Part shown: positions 33,353 through 44,300 of the stretch, one piece after another
Position numbering within the stretch: the first letter of the stretch is position 1
Layout of the letters: every line of letters begins with the position of its first letter
From: Triops longicaudatus
Lineage: Eukaryota > Arthropoda > Branchiopoda > Notostraca > Triopsidae
Reading direction: 5' to 3'
NCBI GenBank assembly: GCA_022885665.1
Contig: JAGQDJ010000005.1
Coordinates: 434,001-498,000 of the forward strand
DNA length: 64,000 nt
Translations under genes and position numbers: made by a program
Notes under the pieces: model-generated
The model's input: the letters and a program-made list of their open reading frames with translations, nothing else
Database searches by the model: none
What the model was told of the DNA's origin: nothing

Positions 33353-34684
33353 TTATGATTGGGTGGGAGCCGGATCTTGGGGAGGAGCGTTGGCTTGTGA
33401 GGACGCGTTGGATGTGAAGGACGGCGTAGATTTCTTAGCTTCTTTCTTCTCTACCGCTTCCAGCTTACGATATTTCCTAATTGATGACAAAACTCCGTCG
33501 AAACTTGTTGTTTTTTTCTTAGCACTTCCACGTGGGCCGGATTGAGTCGATGGGGTTCGTCTGGGGACACCTAATTTGGGTGCTGTAGGTTCATCTGCGA
33601 AATCGAAGTCAGATTTTTCTTCTGTCCTATATAAGATAAGTGGAAAAACCGAAATCAAAGCTTTAGAATAGTTCACGACATTTGTAACGCACAAAAGCGA
33701 ATTAAAATTTGTCACGTAATTAGATGACTGGACAGGGGCAATTGGCGCTTTTATATTATAAGCCCTGTCGTCTTTTAGGTTCAGATAGATTCAGTTAGGA
33801 TAATTTAAAATAGACTATATTAAATTAACTACCACTTTCACGCTAGAAGCGCCCAGAACCAAAACAAGCGGGGGGAAGCACTGTACGGTGGCCTCTAATC
33901 CAACTTTAACTTAAAAAAATCGCGTTTTTTTTAAAAAAAAATATTACCAACACTAAATTACCTATATGTACTAAAGCTAACTATCACAAAAGTTTCATTA
34001 AAGAAACTGGTAAGTCCTGAAAAAAAGGCGATGGGGTGTATAATAGAGAATTACCACGCAGATTCGTTAACGATGAGCTAAACGATGAAGAATACCAGCA
34101 AACCCAAACATATTAATAATAGAATTATATGTCTTAACACGTATGTTGAGTCTGGCAAGTTTAAAAGGAAAACTAGCATAGAGACGTTAGCATGGAAATC
34201 GCGCTCTGAGCTTGAGGAATGCATTTTGAGATGTCCATGTTGCTTTATACTTAACAATTTGTGTGCGAATCGATAAGGCACTTCTTCGTGATTAAGCACT
34301 TTGCAAAGGAAGTCTATATGTCACAAAACGACCGTACGGAAACTAGGGCTCAAACTTCCTCCGTGTTTTACAGACGAAATGTAAAATCAAAGGCAAATGT
34401 GATTACCGTTCTTCTTCTTCCGATTCCGGTGCTTCTTCCTCAAAAACACTAGGATCTCTTCGCCCTGGGCACACCCATTGCAACTGTGGAATATTCCCAG
34501 CATCTAAAGACTTGTATAACGAGATAATATCTACCGGAGGTGGAAGGAATGCCTTTACCTTTACCAGTAGAAACAAACAAAAATAATTATAATATAGCAT
34601 TATGAAACCCGCACTTACTAAAGTATCTTCAACCAAATCATAGTTTTCCTCATCAGAACACTGCGCCAATATTTCTGCGCTCAT
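33353..34684 (-). CDS. PAGR1: PAGR1 (PTIP/PAXIP1-associated protein 1) homologue
   Basis: PAGR1/PA1 is a small nuclear protein that binds PTIP and belongs to the MLL3/MLL4 (KMT2C/D) H3K4 methyltransferase complexes. Three exons on the minus strand, 34684-34619, 34558-34407 and 33626-33353, join in phases 0 and 2 to the stop and give 163 residues. The product has CSDEENYDLVEDTL, then FLPPPVDIISLYKSLDAG and LQWVCPGRRDPS, an acidic EEEAPESEEEE run, then FDFADEPTAPK, RRTPS and FDGVLSSIRKYRKLE. These blocks occur in the same order as in vertebrate PAGR1 (MPPPSEIQRLYELL; FDFDDEP.TPK; LDKVLSDMKRHKKLE). The ATG at 34684 may not be the true start: a TTTTTAG acceptor-like site and an in-frame IELE stretch lie just upstream. 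The start of exon 2 could be 6 bases later (34552). Confidence 0.85.
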
Positions 34685-34690
34685 TTCCAG

Positions 34691-36377
34691 CTCAATTTCT
34701 GTGTTTCTAAAAATAGTCGACCGAATAGTGCAACTGAATGTTTTTGCACGTGTTTGTAAACACTACTAAAGCGCCACTTGTGGATGAGCAACGCGCTATT
34801 TCCAAATTTTGGCGCTTTCCGTCACAATGGTTACGCTAAGTGCAGTCGCTCTTGGCCTACAAGCCCAAAGAACGATTCAATGCAGGAGTGGGTAGGACAA
34901 AGAGAGCAATTACGTATGACGTTCACTATAGAGGAGGGTAAGGACAATAGTGACATTTAGCGCTTTGTCAGTTTTTACTCATGCCACGAACTTAACCAGC
35001 ATCTAAATGTATCACGTCACTAACCAACACTTGGTTGAATTTTACACTGACGTGGTTTTTCACGGGGCCCTGATCTGGCTTGGAAACAAAAAGACTAAGA
35101 CTGAGGTAGCCAACGGTATCTGTATTTTTCCACCCATATATAAACTCCACTCTCTCTTTTTAGCTTCTTCTCGCCCAAACGAAATCAACGTAGTCCCTTT
35201 GGTTTCAGAGAAATGACTGTCATTAGTCCAGAAACCAAGGGTGCGGTGGGACAAAAAGGGAAACTACGTTTAAACAAAACAATTGACAAATATTGGCGTG
35301 ACAATATTCACTAGATGCAGGCGTATCTCTGTTCTCTTTTAAGCCTTGTGTTCCTTAACAACTTAAAATAAGGTTAAACTAGCCTTCAAACTAGGAGGCT
35401 CTCGTTTTTTAGTACCATATAACCAGTGATACAAAAGTAACATCGTGTTTAACGTTCGTTTTCCATAAGAAATTTTAAATCAAATTTCTAATTATTCGTT
35501 ACACATATCGTAACGAAAATTTGCAATTGCAGTCTCAAGCGATACTGGAACATTCTCGCATCATCTCTGTTAAGAAATAGTATACTTTGAAAAAAGCTAA
35601 ATAAATAAATGGGAAAACGCAACAAAAATCGTATGTTACTATCGTTTGGACGGATGTCCAGAGATTTCTAAGTCTCTGCTAATAGCATTAGCTATTGGGC
35701 AGCTTCTTCTATTTTAAATTCTAAGTTAAGCTTTACACCCCATGCCTAAAAATCATCAGATCAACTTGACCTCCATGTTTGATAATCTTGTTAAAAAGGA
35801 ATTCGTTATCAGAGCTTGCCCTTAAGGGAGGCAGAAGTAAGCAACCTACTATCCCACGTAGTCTAAAATACAGTACTGAACATTGTAATTTACTTAAGCA
35901 GTGTTTCTGAAGTCTGGGTGAAATAAATCAAATCAGGTAAAGCTTCATTTCCTTTTAGAAAGCGGCATACTGAAACAGACTCGTGTTGTATAAAAACTAC
36001 TTTCAATTGCGAAATTTCTCAGCAAAATCAGGATAAGTTTGGGAAGCTTTGGGCTATCGAATTATGAAACGTGTAAATTTGATGGCTCGGCGCATGGAGG
36101 AAAGTCAGAAATGAAGAATCGAAGGAATATCAGTGAAATCAAACTGGAAAGGGAGGTACTCAAAAAGGGAATTACTGAAAATTTATTTCTTCCTGCCCAT
36201 CCCACCCTCTATTGATCGTACGGCGCTAACTCCGTCACACAAATAGCGTCTACCACGTCATGGCACAGTACACACATCGTACCTACATGTGTGCATACCT
36301 GTGACTTGCCCAGGATACAACAACTTTGACCATAAATGTTAGTCTCTAGTAATTCTGCCGATTAGTGTGTTTCAGCT
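34691..36377. other. 1.7-kb region between divergent PAGR1 and coiled-coil genes
   Basis: This is the shared upstream region of PAGR1 (-) and the CCDC92-like gene (+). The 34.74-34.9 kb part contains a GC-richer patch with a palindrome-like GCGCTATTTCCAAATTTTGG block, plausible as the PAGR1 promoter. A TATATATAAA element lies at about 35137-35146 on the plus strand. No coding potential was recognised. Confidence 0.45.
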
Positions 36378-36537
36378 GCCATGTGATGAGCCTTCAAGTA
36401 ATTAATAATTCACAGCCACTGATTCACAAGGTAAGCCAGCAACTATAAAAATTATTAATAATCAATCCATCTTACTCAAACATCAACAATCTGGGCATGG
36501 CAATTTAACTTGGTTAAATATTTCAACCAGATCTATT

Positions 36538-36539
<2 letters not shown>

Positions 36540-36574
<35 letters not shown>
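36540..36574. repeat. 35-base poly(T) tract
   Basis: An uninterrupted run of 35 T lies upstream of the coiled-coil gene. It may be the poly(A) tail of an old minus-strand retrotransposed copy or simple slippage; no recognisable element flanks it. Confidence 0.85.
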
Positions 36575-36578
<4 letters not shown>

Positions 36579-36777
36579 TGAAAAACTTCCCTTTACTGTC
36601 AAATAGATGTTACTGAAAGCCTCCTTTCCGAAATTGTTTCAGCAATTCACCACAGTAAAGTAACGCAAATCTTGATAAATCATTTTCAATAAATATTCGA
36701 TGTGGAGATAATGTTCGTAAGCATTTGGTACAGCAGCATACCTATAATGTTTACTCAAATGCATTTTTAAAATTACT

Positions 36778-37675
36778 ATGTTTGATGCATTCCAAGGAAA
36801 AATTCCAATGGTGTTCTATTCGCAGGTTTCTCCTCAACATTATGAAAATGTAAATGAAGCACTGTTGGCTGAAGAAGTAGAAACTGAACCCAGTGCAGTC
36901 CGTAAATTAGCTGAAGAAGTACAACAACTTGAAAAGGAGAAAGAATTTCTTCGTGAGCAACATCGTTTAATGCTCTTAGGTTTACAACGCGAGTTGGAAA
37001 TCGTCCAGCATCGAAATCGAGGTAGAACATTTGGTCCCAATTAAACTCATCCTCAACCTACAAATATTATCCAACGAAAAACTCCCAAAGTAAAATTTAA
37101 CTTTTATCATTCTGTAGATTTACTAGATTTGGTTTTTCTGGGTGCCCAACACGACAACAAGTTGCTGGTCCAAACGAAACTCGAACGCCTTGAACGAGAA
37201 TGCTACTCGCTGAAAAACCAGCTTGACGACAAGCAGAAAGAGAATCTGACGCTACAAAAACTTCTACGGGAACAAGAAGAGCAAATCCACGAACTCCAAC
37301 GCGAAAAACAAAACTGGCGTACCACCCAGTTACGTCGCGTTCAGGTACCTGGAACGCCCTTTTTTCCGAAATTTTCCCTTCCAAGAGTGGTAACAAAATC
37401 TATTGTCTTTCTCACAGGATTCGCCCATTCCCACTCCCGTAAAACTGGGTGAAAACTTATCCGTCGTCGGTCACAAAGTCCAGCCCACTTCCCGAAAACG
37501 AGCCACCGTACCATCGGCCAGTCTCCGCCTACCGCCCGTAATTTTCACCAACGTCGTTGTACCAGTCATCCAACCGAAAGAAAACCCGCTTTATAGCAGT
37601 TTACCTGTCCTACCGCCAGCTTCCAAATTGCCTCCCATACCGAAAACGGACCCTTCCCTTCCTCCACCTGACTGA
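36778..37675 (+). CDS. CCDC92/CCDC74-like coiled-coil protein
   Basis: Exons 36826-37021, 37118-37344 and 37418-37675 join in phases 1 and 0 and end at TGA 37673-37675. The first part reads LAEEVQQLEKEKEFLREQHR and LMLLGLQRELEIVQHRNR, resembling the CCDC92/CCDC74 N-terminal coiled coil (FLQREH...LKGLHSEI in CCDC92). A second heptad-rich block (LERLERECYSLKNQLDDKQK onward) follows, then a Pro-rich tail with PPVIF and repeated LPP motifs. CCDC92 family members associate with centrioles/cilia or the spindle. The 5' end is uncertain: a GCAG acceptor at 36825 suggests an upstream exon (a tiny candidate is ATG 36386-36397), but the frame is also open from an ATG at 36778. Predicted length is about 230-242 residues. 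The family assignment is moderate. Confidence 0.6.
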
Positions 37676-37703
37676 GAATTGGATCAAAATTTTGTAAGAG
37701 TTA

Positions 37704-37709
37704 AATAAA
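37704..37709 (+). terminator. Poly(A) signal of the CCDC92-like gene
   Basis: AATAAA lies 28 bases after the stop codon, giving a very short 3' UTR. Confidence 0.7.
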
Positions 37710-37752
37710 ACAGACAAGCTCAAAATGCGTTTAAGTAAGGTATGTTTTATGG

Positions 37753-37758
37753 TTTATT
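37753..37758 (-). terminator. Poly(A) signal of the paxillin gene
   Basis: TTTATT on the plus strand is AATAAA on the minus strand, 278 bases after the paxillin stop codon. It lies only 44 bases from the opposing poly(A) signal of the coiled-coil gene. Confidence 0.6.
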
Positions 37759-38035
37759 CGATGAATTCGCAGCGACTAGGGCTACAAAGCCAAAAAGCCA
37801 CATCGATAAAATTCCCTTTCATCCGATACAACAGTCATTAAAAAGTAATCAATTTTAGGTATATCCTTTTGTTGCACAACTAACGTAAGAAGAAAACGCC
37901 GATATTATGAAGAGTGACATCCATTGATACATGAAATCAAACTAAAAAGGGGGTAAATCTAACAATTATTTTAGTGTTTCTTTTCTTCATCTCTTGCTTT
38001 TCTTCATTGTAAAATCCACGCATTTTGGTTTAGGA

Positions 38036-41000
38036 CTAACCAAATAATCGATCAAAACAAGCATGGCAGTAAGGTTTCTCGTTCTGTTCTTTGAAGGTGC
38101 CTTTCTTCAACTGTTTCAAACAGTACGAGCACACGAAATGCTCGGGATGGAATTTGCGGAACATGGCTGTAATACAGCGCCCTGGGAAAAAAACAAAATT
38201 AAAAATTAATATAGGAAAACTTTTCGTGAGGAAAGTCCTTCAAGTTGATAAAGTGATTTTCACCTGTGATGGGTTTATGGCATCCGGCGCATAGTGTTCC
38301 TCTCAAAGCATGATAATGGGTTTCACAGTAGGGCATCCCTTCGTGGACAAAAAACGAACCCCCTTGGAACGGCATGTGACATTCCTGCAACAAAAATATA
38401 CACAACAAGGTATTATAAATGCTCACTTGCTATAAATGAAACAAAATAAACCCATCACGCCATTTTCGATACTTGGAAAGGCTTGCGAGGTGTGAAACTT
38501 ATGTGCTCTCCTACGTGCAAAGCCAAAATACGCGTCGTTCATAAATTACGTTGGAGCAACAAGAGAACGCCGTACTTTTTCCCGTTGAGCGGAAAGCAAA
38601 ACCTGGGACAATTTTTTAAAAATAGCTGAAATGGCACAAGGGACAAAGGGTCAAAGTCCTACGTGATTTTTGTTCTCGTTTGCTTGGGAAAAAGCTTTGC
38701 TCGTTTTGCGTCCTGAACATGGGGGCTTCCGTTATAAACACAAATAAACTTGCAGGAGAAGTAAACTAGTAAACCACCAGGAATGCTAGGCTTTATGTTT
38801 TACGAAGAAATAGTTCGGCGATGTGGGCCAAGTTAGTCGAATTTGTTTTTCGAAAACATTAGAAACCCTCCTTTATGAGTAAATGAGACCGCTGTCCGTC
38901 CGCGCTTTCGTTGGACTTTTCCGAGCTCAATTACAGTGGGCGCTACTATGACTCGAAGACATGACGAAAAAAAATTGTATTTCTAACTTCTGAGGTCCAC
39001 TCATTCCTGCATAGGTACAAAAGCTCCTTTAAGTATGCTTTTTGAGTCTTTCGAGACAGAAAATAGCTGCGTTTCGTGACTACGGAACGTTCATACTTCT
39101 TCTCGGTTTACCTAAATCATCCTTAAGGACACACTGCAGTGCTTTCATCGAGTTTGCCAAAGGCATTTTGCCAATGTGCCCTATTCCCGAGCTTCGGATG
39201 AATTTTCAGTCCAGACGGACACATAAACACAACCAACCTTTACTTTTTCTCCTCATTTCTTTTTTTTTTTAAAAAAACTATAAAAAGTGATCGAAAAAGC
39301 GGTGGCAAATGTTGATTACTCCAACAGCTGCAACAGGAAACCGCTGGCATCCGTGACTGTCTTAAGCCAACGGAATTAGTCTTCCTAACATTCAAACAAA
39401 GCAGTAGCCCTAACGGCGGTCTATTTTATAGCAGATACTCTTGATAATAAGAAAACTTTATCAGCGAGTCTCCATGGGTTATTCCATAATCTATGTGAAG
39501 TATTCCTTCCCCCGCCTGTTGTGTATCCATCAATGCTCAATCCAGCCAAAACTGTGCTTTCCATAGGTATATACACTAAACCTAATTTTAGCCACGTGTT
39601 GATGCGACACCCATTGAGGCGTCCAGTAAAAACTGGTATGCGAACATGCTCAACGGCTTTGCTGCAGTACCAGCATTTTAAGAGACAGGACCAAGAAAAT
39701 CGAAAGCCAAAAAGCTTCCGTGAAGAGAACCGAATGTAAATGTTCAGAATAAACTGGTACGAGTGCATGCTATGCTCCATGGCTACTGTAAATTTTTTTT
39801 ACAGAGCTGCAGAAATAAGAGGAATATTTCTGCAATAAAGAAACCTCGAAAGCCACTGAAGAAGCTCTGAAAGGAGCCATTTCCAAGCATAGATGATAGA
39901 TAAGATTTACATAGCAAAGAATATAACTCCAAGGAGGGAAAACGAAGCCAGTTTTGAAGAGACATTTCATATTCATGAGTCAAAATTCATGAACAGAACA
40001 ATACAGTACAAGCACACAGTGGTGTTAAAATATCTTTTGATAACCATCTTAATGTTTGGAGCTAGACCTTTGTCTTTTTAGCCATTTAGGTTAGCTTTTA
40101 AGAGAAGAGGAAAATTGAGGAGGGCTAAAGAGGGGAGGACGGAGGTTGTGAATTATAAATAACAAATAAGGCACGACGATTTTGTTCAAGTTGGCAATTT
40201 GAGGTTTTCACGCCTCTTCTTCTTCTTCACCTTCCTCTTCGTCGTCGGAGCCGACGCCCACGCATTTACCACAGACAGGCATATTATCCATCGTATAAAA
40301 GGATTTGCCTTGCATAGGTTCCTTGCAATCCTACGCAAGCGTAACAACGGAAACGCGGACGTCATAAGAGTAGCAATAGGAGTTTCGCGGGGGTTCAACA
40401 TGGAACCCAAAAGCAAAATGAAATTTCCCCAAGCCATTCCATAAACAAGGAAAAATCGTACACAAGTTGGAAAGTTGAAAATGGCCACAAAGAAAAATGA
40501 TAAAAAGGACATAATTCATTGTTGGAAAGTCAAGTTACTCACCCTACACACGAAACAGGTCGGATGCCATTGAGCGCTTAAGGCCGAAATATAACCTTCC
40601 GTAATGGGCAGTTGACATCCGCGGCATTTGAAAGCAAACATCGCAAAGTAGTCTTGCTTGCAATAAGGTTTCGAGTCCTTTTCGTGGAAACCATCTTCGC
40701 CGAATTGGCAACCGCATTGCGCGCAAAAGAAATGCTCCGGGTGCCAAGTCTGGTCCAATGCCGTCACGCATTTCTACAATACAATCCAACAATGAAAGCT
40801 CGTACCTTCAAATATAAGCAGAAATTGCCAGAGTTTACGGCATGGCAGCTAAAGAAAAAAACTCTTACATCCAAAATAGGGCCGTTGCAATAAGCGCAAC
40901 GGGGGGAAAACAAGTTATGGTAATCCACTTCGCAATAAGGCTGACCGTCGCGTTCGAAGAAATTCTGCGTACCCAATTCCTTCCGACAATGGTGGCACGT

Positions 41001-41357
41001 AAAGTGATCGGGATGCCATGTGCGGCCAAGTGCCGTTATTACCTAGTTCCCATAAAATTTCCACGAAATTTAATAACAAGAACACATCCAAATTCTGACA
41101 AGTAAATTCTGGGACTCGGTTTGTTTAGCTGCGTGACAATTTGTCCCACAAATTTTTAGCCATTTTAATGCATTAGTTCCCTGATTACTTGTAAAGTAAT
41201 AAAACTATACCCCCTGAAGCTGAAACAATAATTAAGGAAATGAAGCTAACGAAAGCTGGGTATTTGATAATAACTCTACCTGGCCCACAATTGGCTTGTC
41301 ACAAGCACTGCAGCATCCTTTTTGAGTGGCAGAAACTCCTTGTTTGTTCATATCCTC
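38036..41357 (-). CDS. PXN: Paxillin LIM-domain exons (LIM1-LIM4)
   Basis: Five exons encode the LIM region. 41357-41280 starts LIM1 (CSACDKPIVGQ). 41042-40869 finishes LIM1 (TWHPDHFTCHHC, NFFERDGQPYCEVDYHNLF) and starts LIM2 (CAYCNGPILD). 40773-40543 continues LIM2 (TWHPEHFFCAQC, YCKQDYF) and starts LIM3 (CRGCQLPITEGYISALSAQW). 38384-38264 finishes LIM3 (HMPFQGGSFFVHEG) and starts LIM4 (CAGCHKPITG). 38181-38036 ends LIM4 (FHPEHFVCSYCLKQLKKGTF, then CHACFDRLFG). All zinc-ligand Cys/His positions that I checked are present. Confidence 0.95.
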
Positions 41358-44300
41358 CTACAGAAAATGAAATATGTTAAACTGCCGAAAAACTGTTAGT
41401 AAATCTATAAAAACCTGTAGGTTTCCTAGCATAGAATCTAAATGATCCGGTTTGGGAGATACTTTGGGTCGGAAGACCTTGTTGGGTTTGGCGTAAGTCG
41501 GTTCTCCCGCTTGGACAGCTTGCGAAGGTCCAGAAGACGACGTCGGGGCAATCTGGAAAATCAATTAAAACGATTAGTAAACGCAAAGACAGCTCTGAAG
41601 AGTTACAGGGCGCGATCTACAAGCTAACGTGTTAAACGAACCGAATTTTCAAGGAGGTAAAGTTTGAAACTCCTTCAGGGCGAGAAGGACAAGTCCTCCG
41701 CCAGTAGTCCGGAGATCGAATGCGTCAGTTAGCATCGAGAATGGACTTCCACCGAGCGGGGCAACACAAGAGGAGGCAGTTATTCTATTGCCAAAGCAAA
41801 GCTGCTTCTTCTACTTCTTCTCGCCCGTGTTTACCGTTCAACTAAATTTAGCTCGTCCAATCATATGCATACGAACACTCAGGGCAAAAGAGAACGCTCT
41901 CCTCACTTTTTTATTTCTTTTTGCTCTCACTTCCAACGGTGACTCAAACATTTCCCCTTCCCTCCTAACCCCCCGACAGAAAACACATCTTTCAAGTGTT
42001 TCCGAACGAAAACCTCCTCCCACTCGCTCTAAATTGGATATAACAAGACGTGAAGACGGAAGCATTTCGGTGGCCGATACTACTTTTGGTCATAAACGAC
42101 ACGATCCGACACCGTTGGCGACAAGTTAAGTTAAAATTAGCTTGAAAAACTATTTTCAATCACAAGGACGAAAGAAACTTCCAAATTTTTCAAACGAAAA
42201 TAAAGAGGACAAAAAGCACAAAAGCGGAAAGTACCTTGAAATCAGATAAAGAGGCCATCAAAGCATCCAGTTCTTGGGTAGCACTTGATGCCCCCGCCAC
42301 TGTTTGCTGGCGGCTGGGTGGACTGAAACGCCCATCGTCTCTAAATATAAAAAATACACATCCATTACTTATCTTTATCAAGTATTACGACAATGTACAA
42401 AAAAAAAGTACATGAGATGTTAGGTCGAATATATTCACTTTTTTACTGATTTTTTTAACTGAATTTCATACCGTGAGTGGCGCTCATTATTATTAAACAA
42501 GGAAAGCGTAAAACGTTGTTATGCACTTACAGAACCTATTTCTTTTACCTCATTTTGTAATACGCAGTCTTATTAGCTGGTATTCTTTCTTTCCACTACT
42601 TCATTCACTGATTTTTGTCAAACGAATTCTTCTAATATGAGTTATTTCAAAATAGACGTTACTAAAGGTATGATTATGACAACGTAGGACAACGACCGCA
42701 ATTTTAAATTTACGTCGACAGACAATCGCCAGAACCCTATTTATGCTGGAATAATATGTAATTTCGTAATTAATTGCAAGAAAGAAGAAATAACGCACAA
42801 ACAGCGGACTAAAAGTGGCAGCTAACTACGGACTACTCTAGTGGCGCCTGTAGTGGCATTAGGTTATTCCTAAATATCACCATCGAATCATAAACGAATA
42901 TGTTTAATTATACGGGTGCAACATCATGTAGACTTCACGTAACTTATGTTCGTAAATAGACGGCATTTATTTTGTTTTATCACTGCTTCATAGTCAAACT
43001 ACTACGTACGCAGCTTGTATTTTTTTAATTTTTTTTTTAAGGGTAACACGGGTTCAATGGTTGATGTTATGATTCGTAAGAAAGATTTTGGACTCATACA
43101 GCAGAAGTTTCGTATCGGGTCAGCCGCAATAGCTATAGGCCGGATAAATAGGAAAATTATAAAACCCGAAGATCCAACTAAAATGTCATGTGTCAAATAT
43201 TATAGAAGTAAATTAATTAAAAATCGTACGAGCACTAGAGCTCCAACTTCGTTTACACGAGTAGGATATCTTTATATATATAAAAAAACTGTCGGCTGCA
43301 GTAGACGGGTTGTATGGTCCCGAGGTATGCAAACGTACAGGAAAAGCGTTCGATATGACGAACTTCGAATACACCGAACAGATTTTCCGTTCCAGGGAGG
43401 TTCGTTATAACGAGATTCTACCTACTGTTACTAAATACTTTTATAGTCGTTAAAACGAGATTCTACTGTACACTTTTAGATCTCACCTGTCCACTATCAA
43501 ACTTGTCAGCAACCCCGTCAAGCCAATTAGCGGAAAAAAACTGTTGTCTACTCTAAATTCTGTACATATTGTTTCATTTCCCCAGTTAGATCAGTACGCA
43601 ATATTCTACTAAGTAATCCACTGAGGGGACTGTGGAAAAGAAAGCGAGCTAAGGGCTTGTTGGTATTAGTTTAATTGCTGACATAAAACTACAACACTTT
43701 TAACAGCTTAAAGAACCGCCCTGCCAATTTATTATCCTACTGCCACTGCCATGTAACTTAAAATAGTCTCGCGACTATGCGTTCCAAAATGCCTATATTT
43801 TTTAAGAAACGGTTCTATTCCGACCACAACGCAACACGCTTTCCATTAACCATTCAACAAACCGTTTCTCCTTTGGCTGTCCTTTCCACAAAAATAGTAT
43901 GAGCTATATTTAACTGTTTTCCGTGCCACTCTTCTGTTCTCAAGTACTCTTAACGTTTCGCATGTTTTTCATCTTGTCCAATGAACCCGCTTAAGATAAA
44001 GGCTGATTCCATGTTCTGTTAATTTGCAGCTGCGGCGCCTGCGTTCCGTTTCGCAACAAAAGGAATTTGTCACCAGGTGCCAGACTTGGCCTTTTTCGTT
44101 ACTTTTGAATTTCTGACCAGAAGAAAAGGAATAAACTTGCAGTAGTGCTTACCCAGTTCCAGTGGCAGCATGAGAAAGTTCTTCGAGAAGGCTGTCTACC
44201 GAAGGGCGTGGCTCATTAGGACACGGCGAGGCGCCACTCCCGGTACTGCCACGAGACTGACGGGTGGTTCCGTTATATGGTGTACCTGTAAAACATTAAA

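Noticed and set aside
41788..42129. 113-codon plus-strand frame inside a paxillin intron; considered as an internal promoter for a LIM-only isoform
   Set aside because: No initiator, TATA or conserved peptide could be supported from sequence alone.
43015..43410. 131-codon plus-strand open frame
   Set aside because: It lies in a paxillin intron, its 3' part is Tigger terminal-repeat sequence, and the peptide matches nothing recognised.
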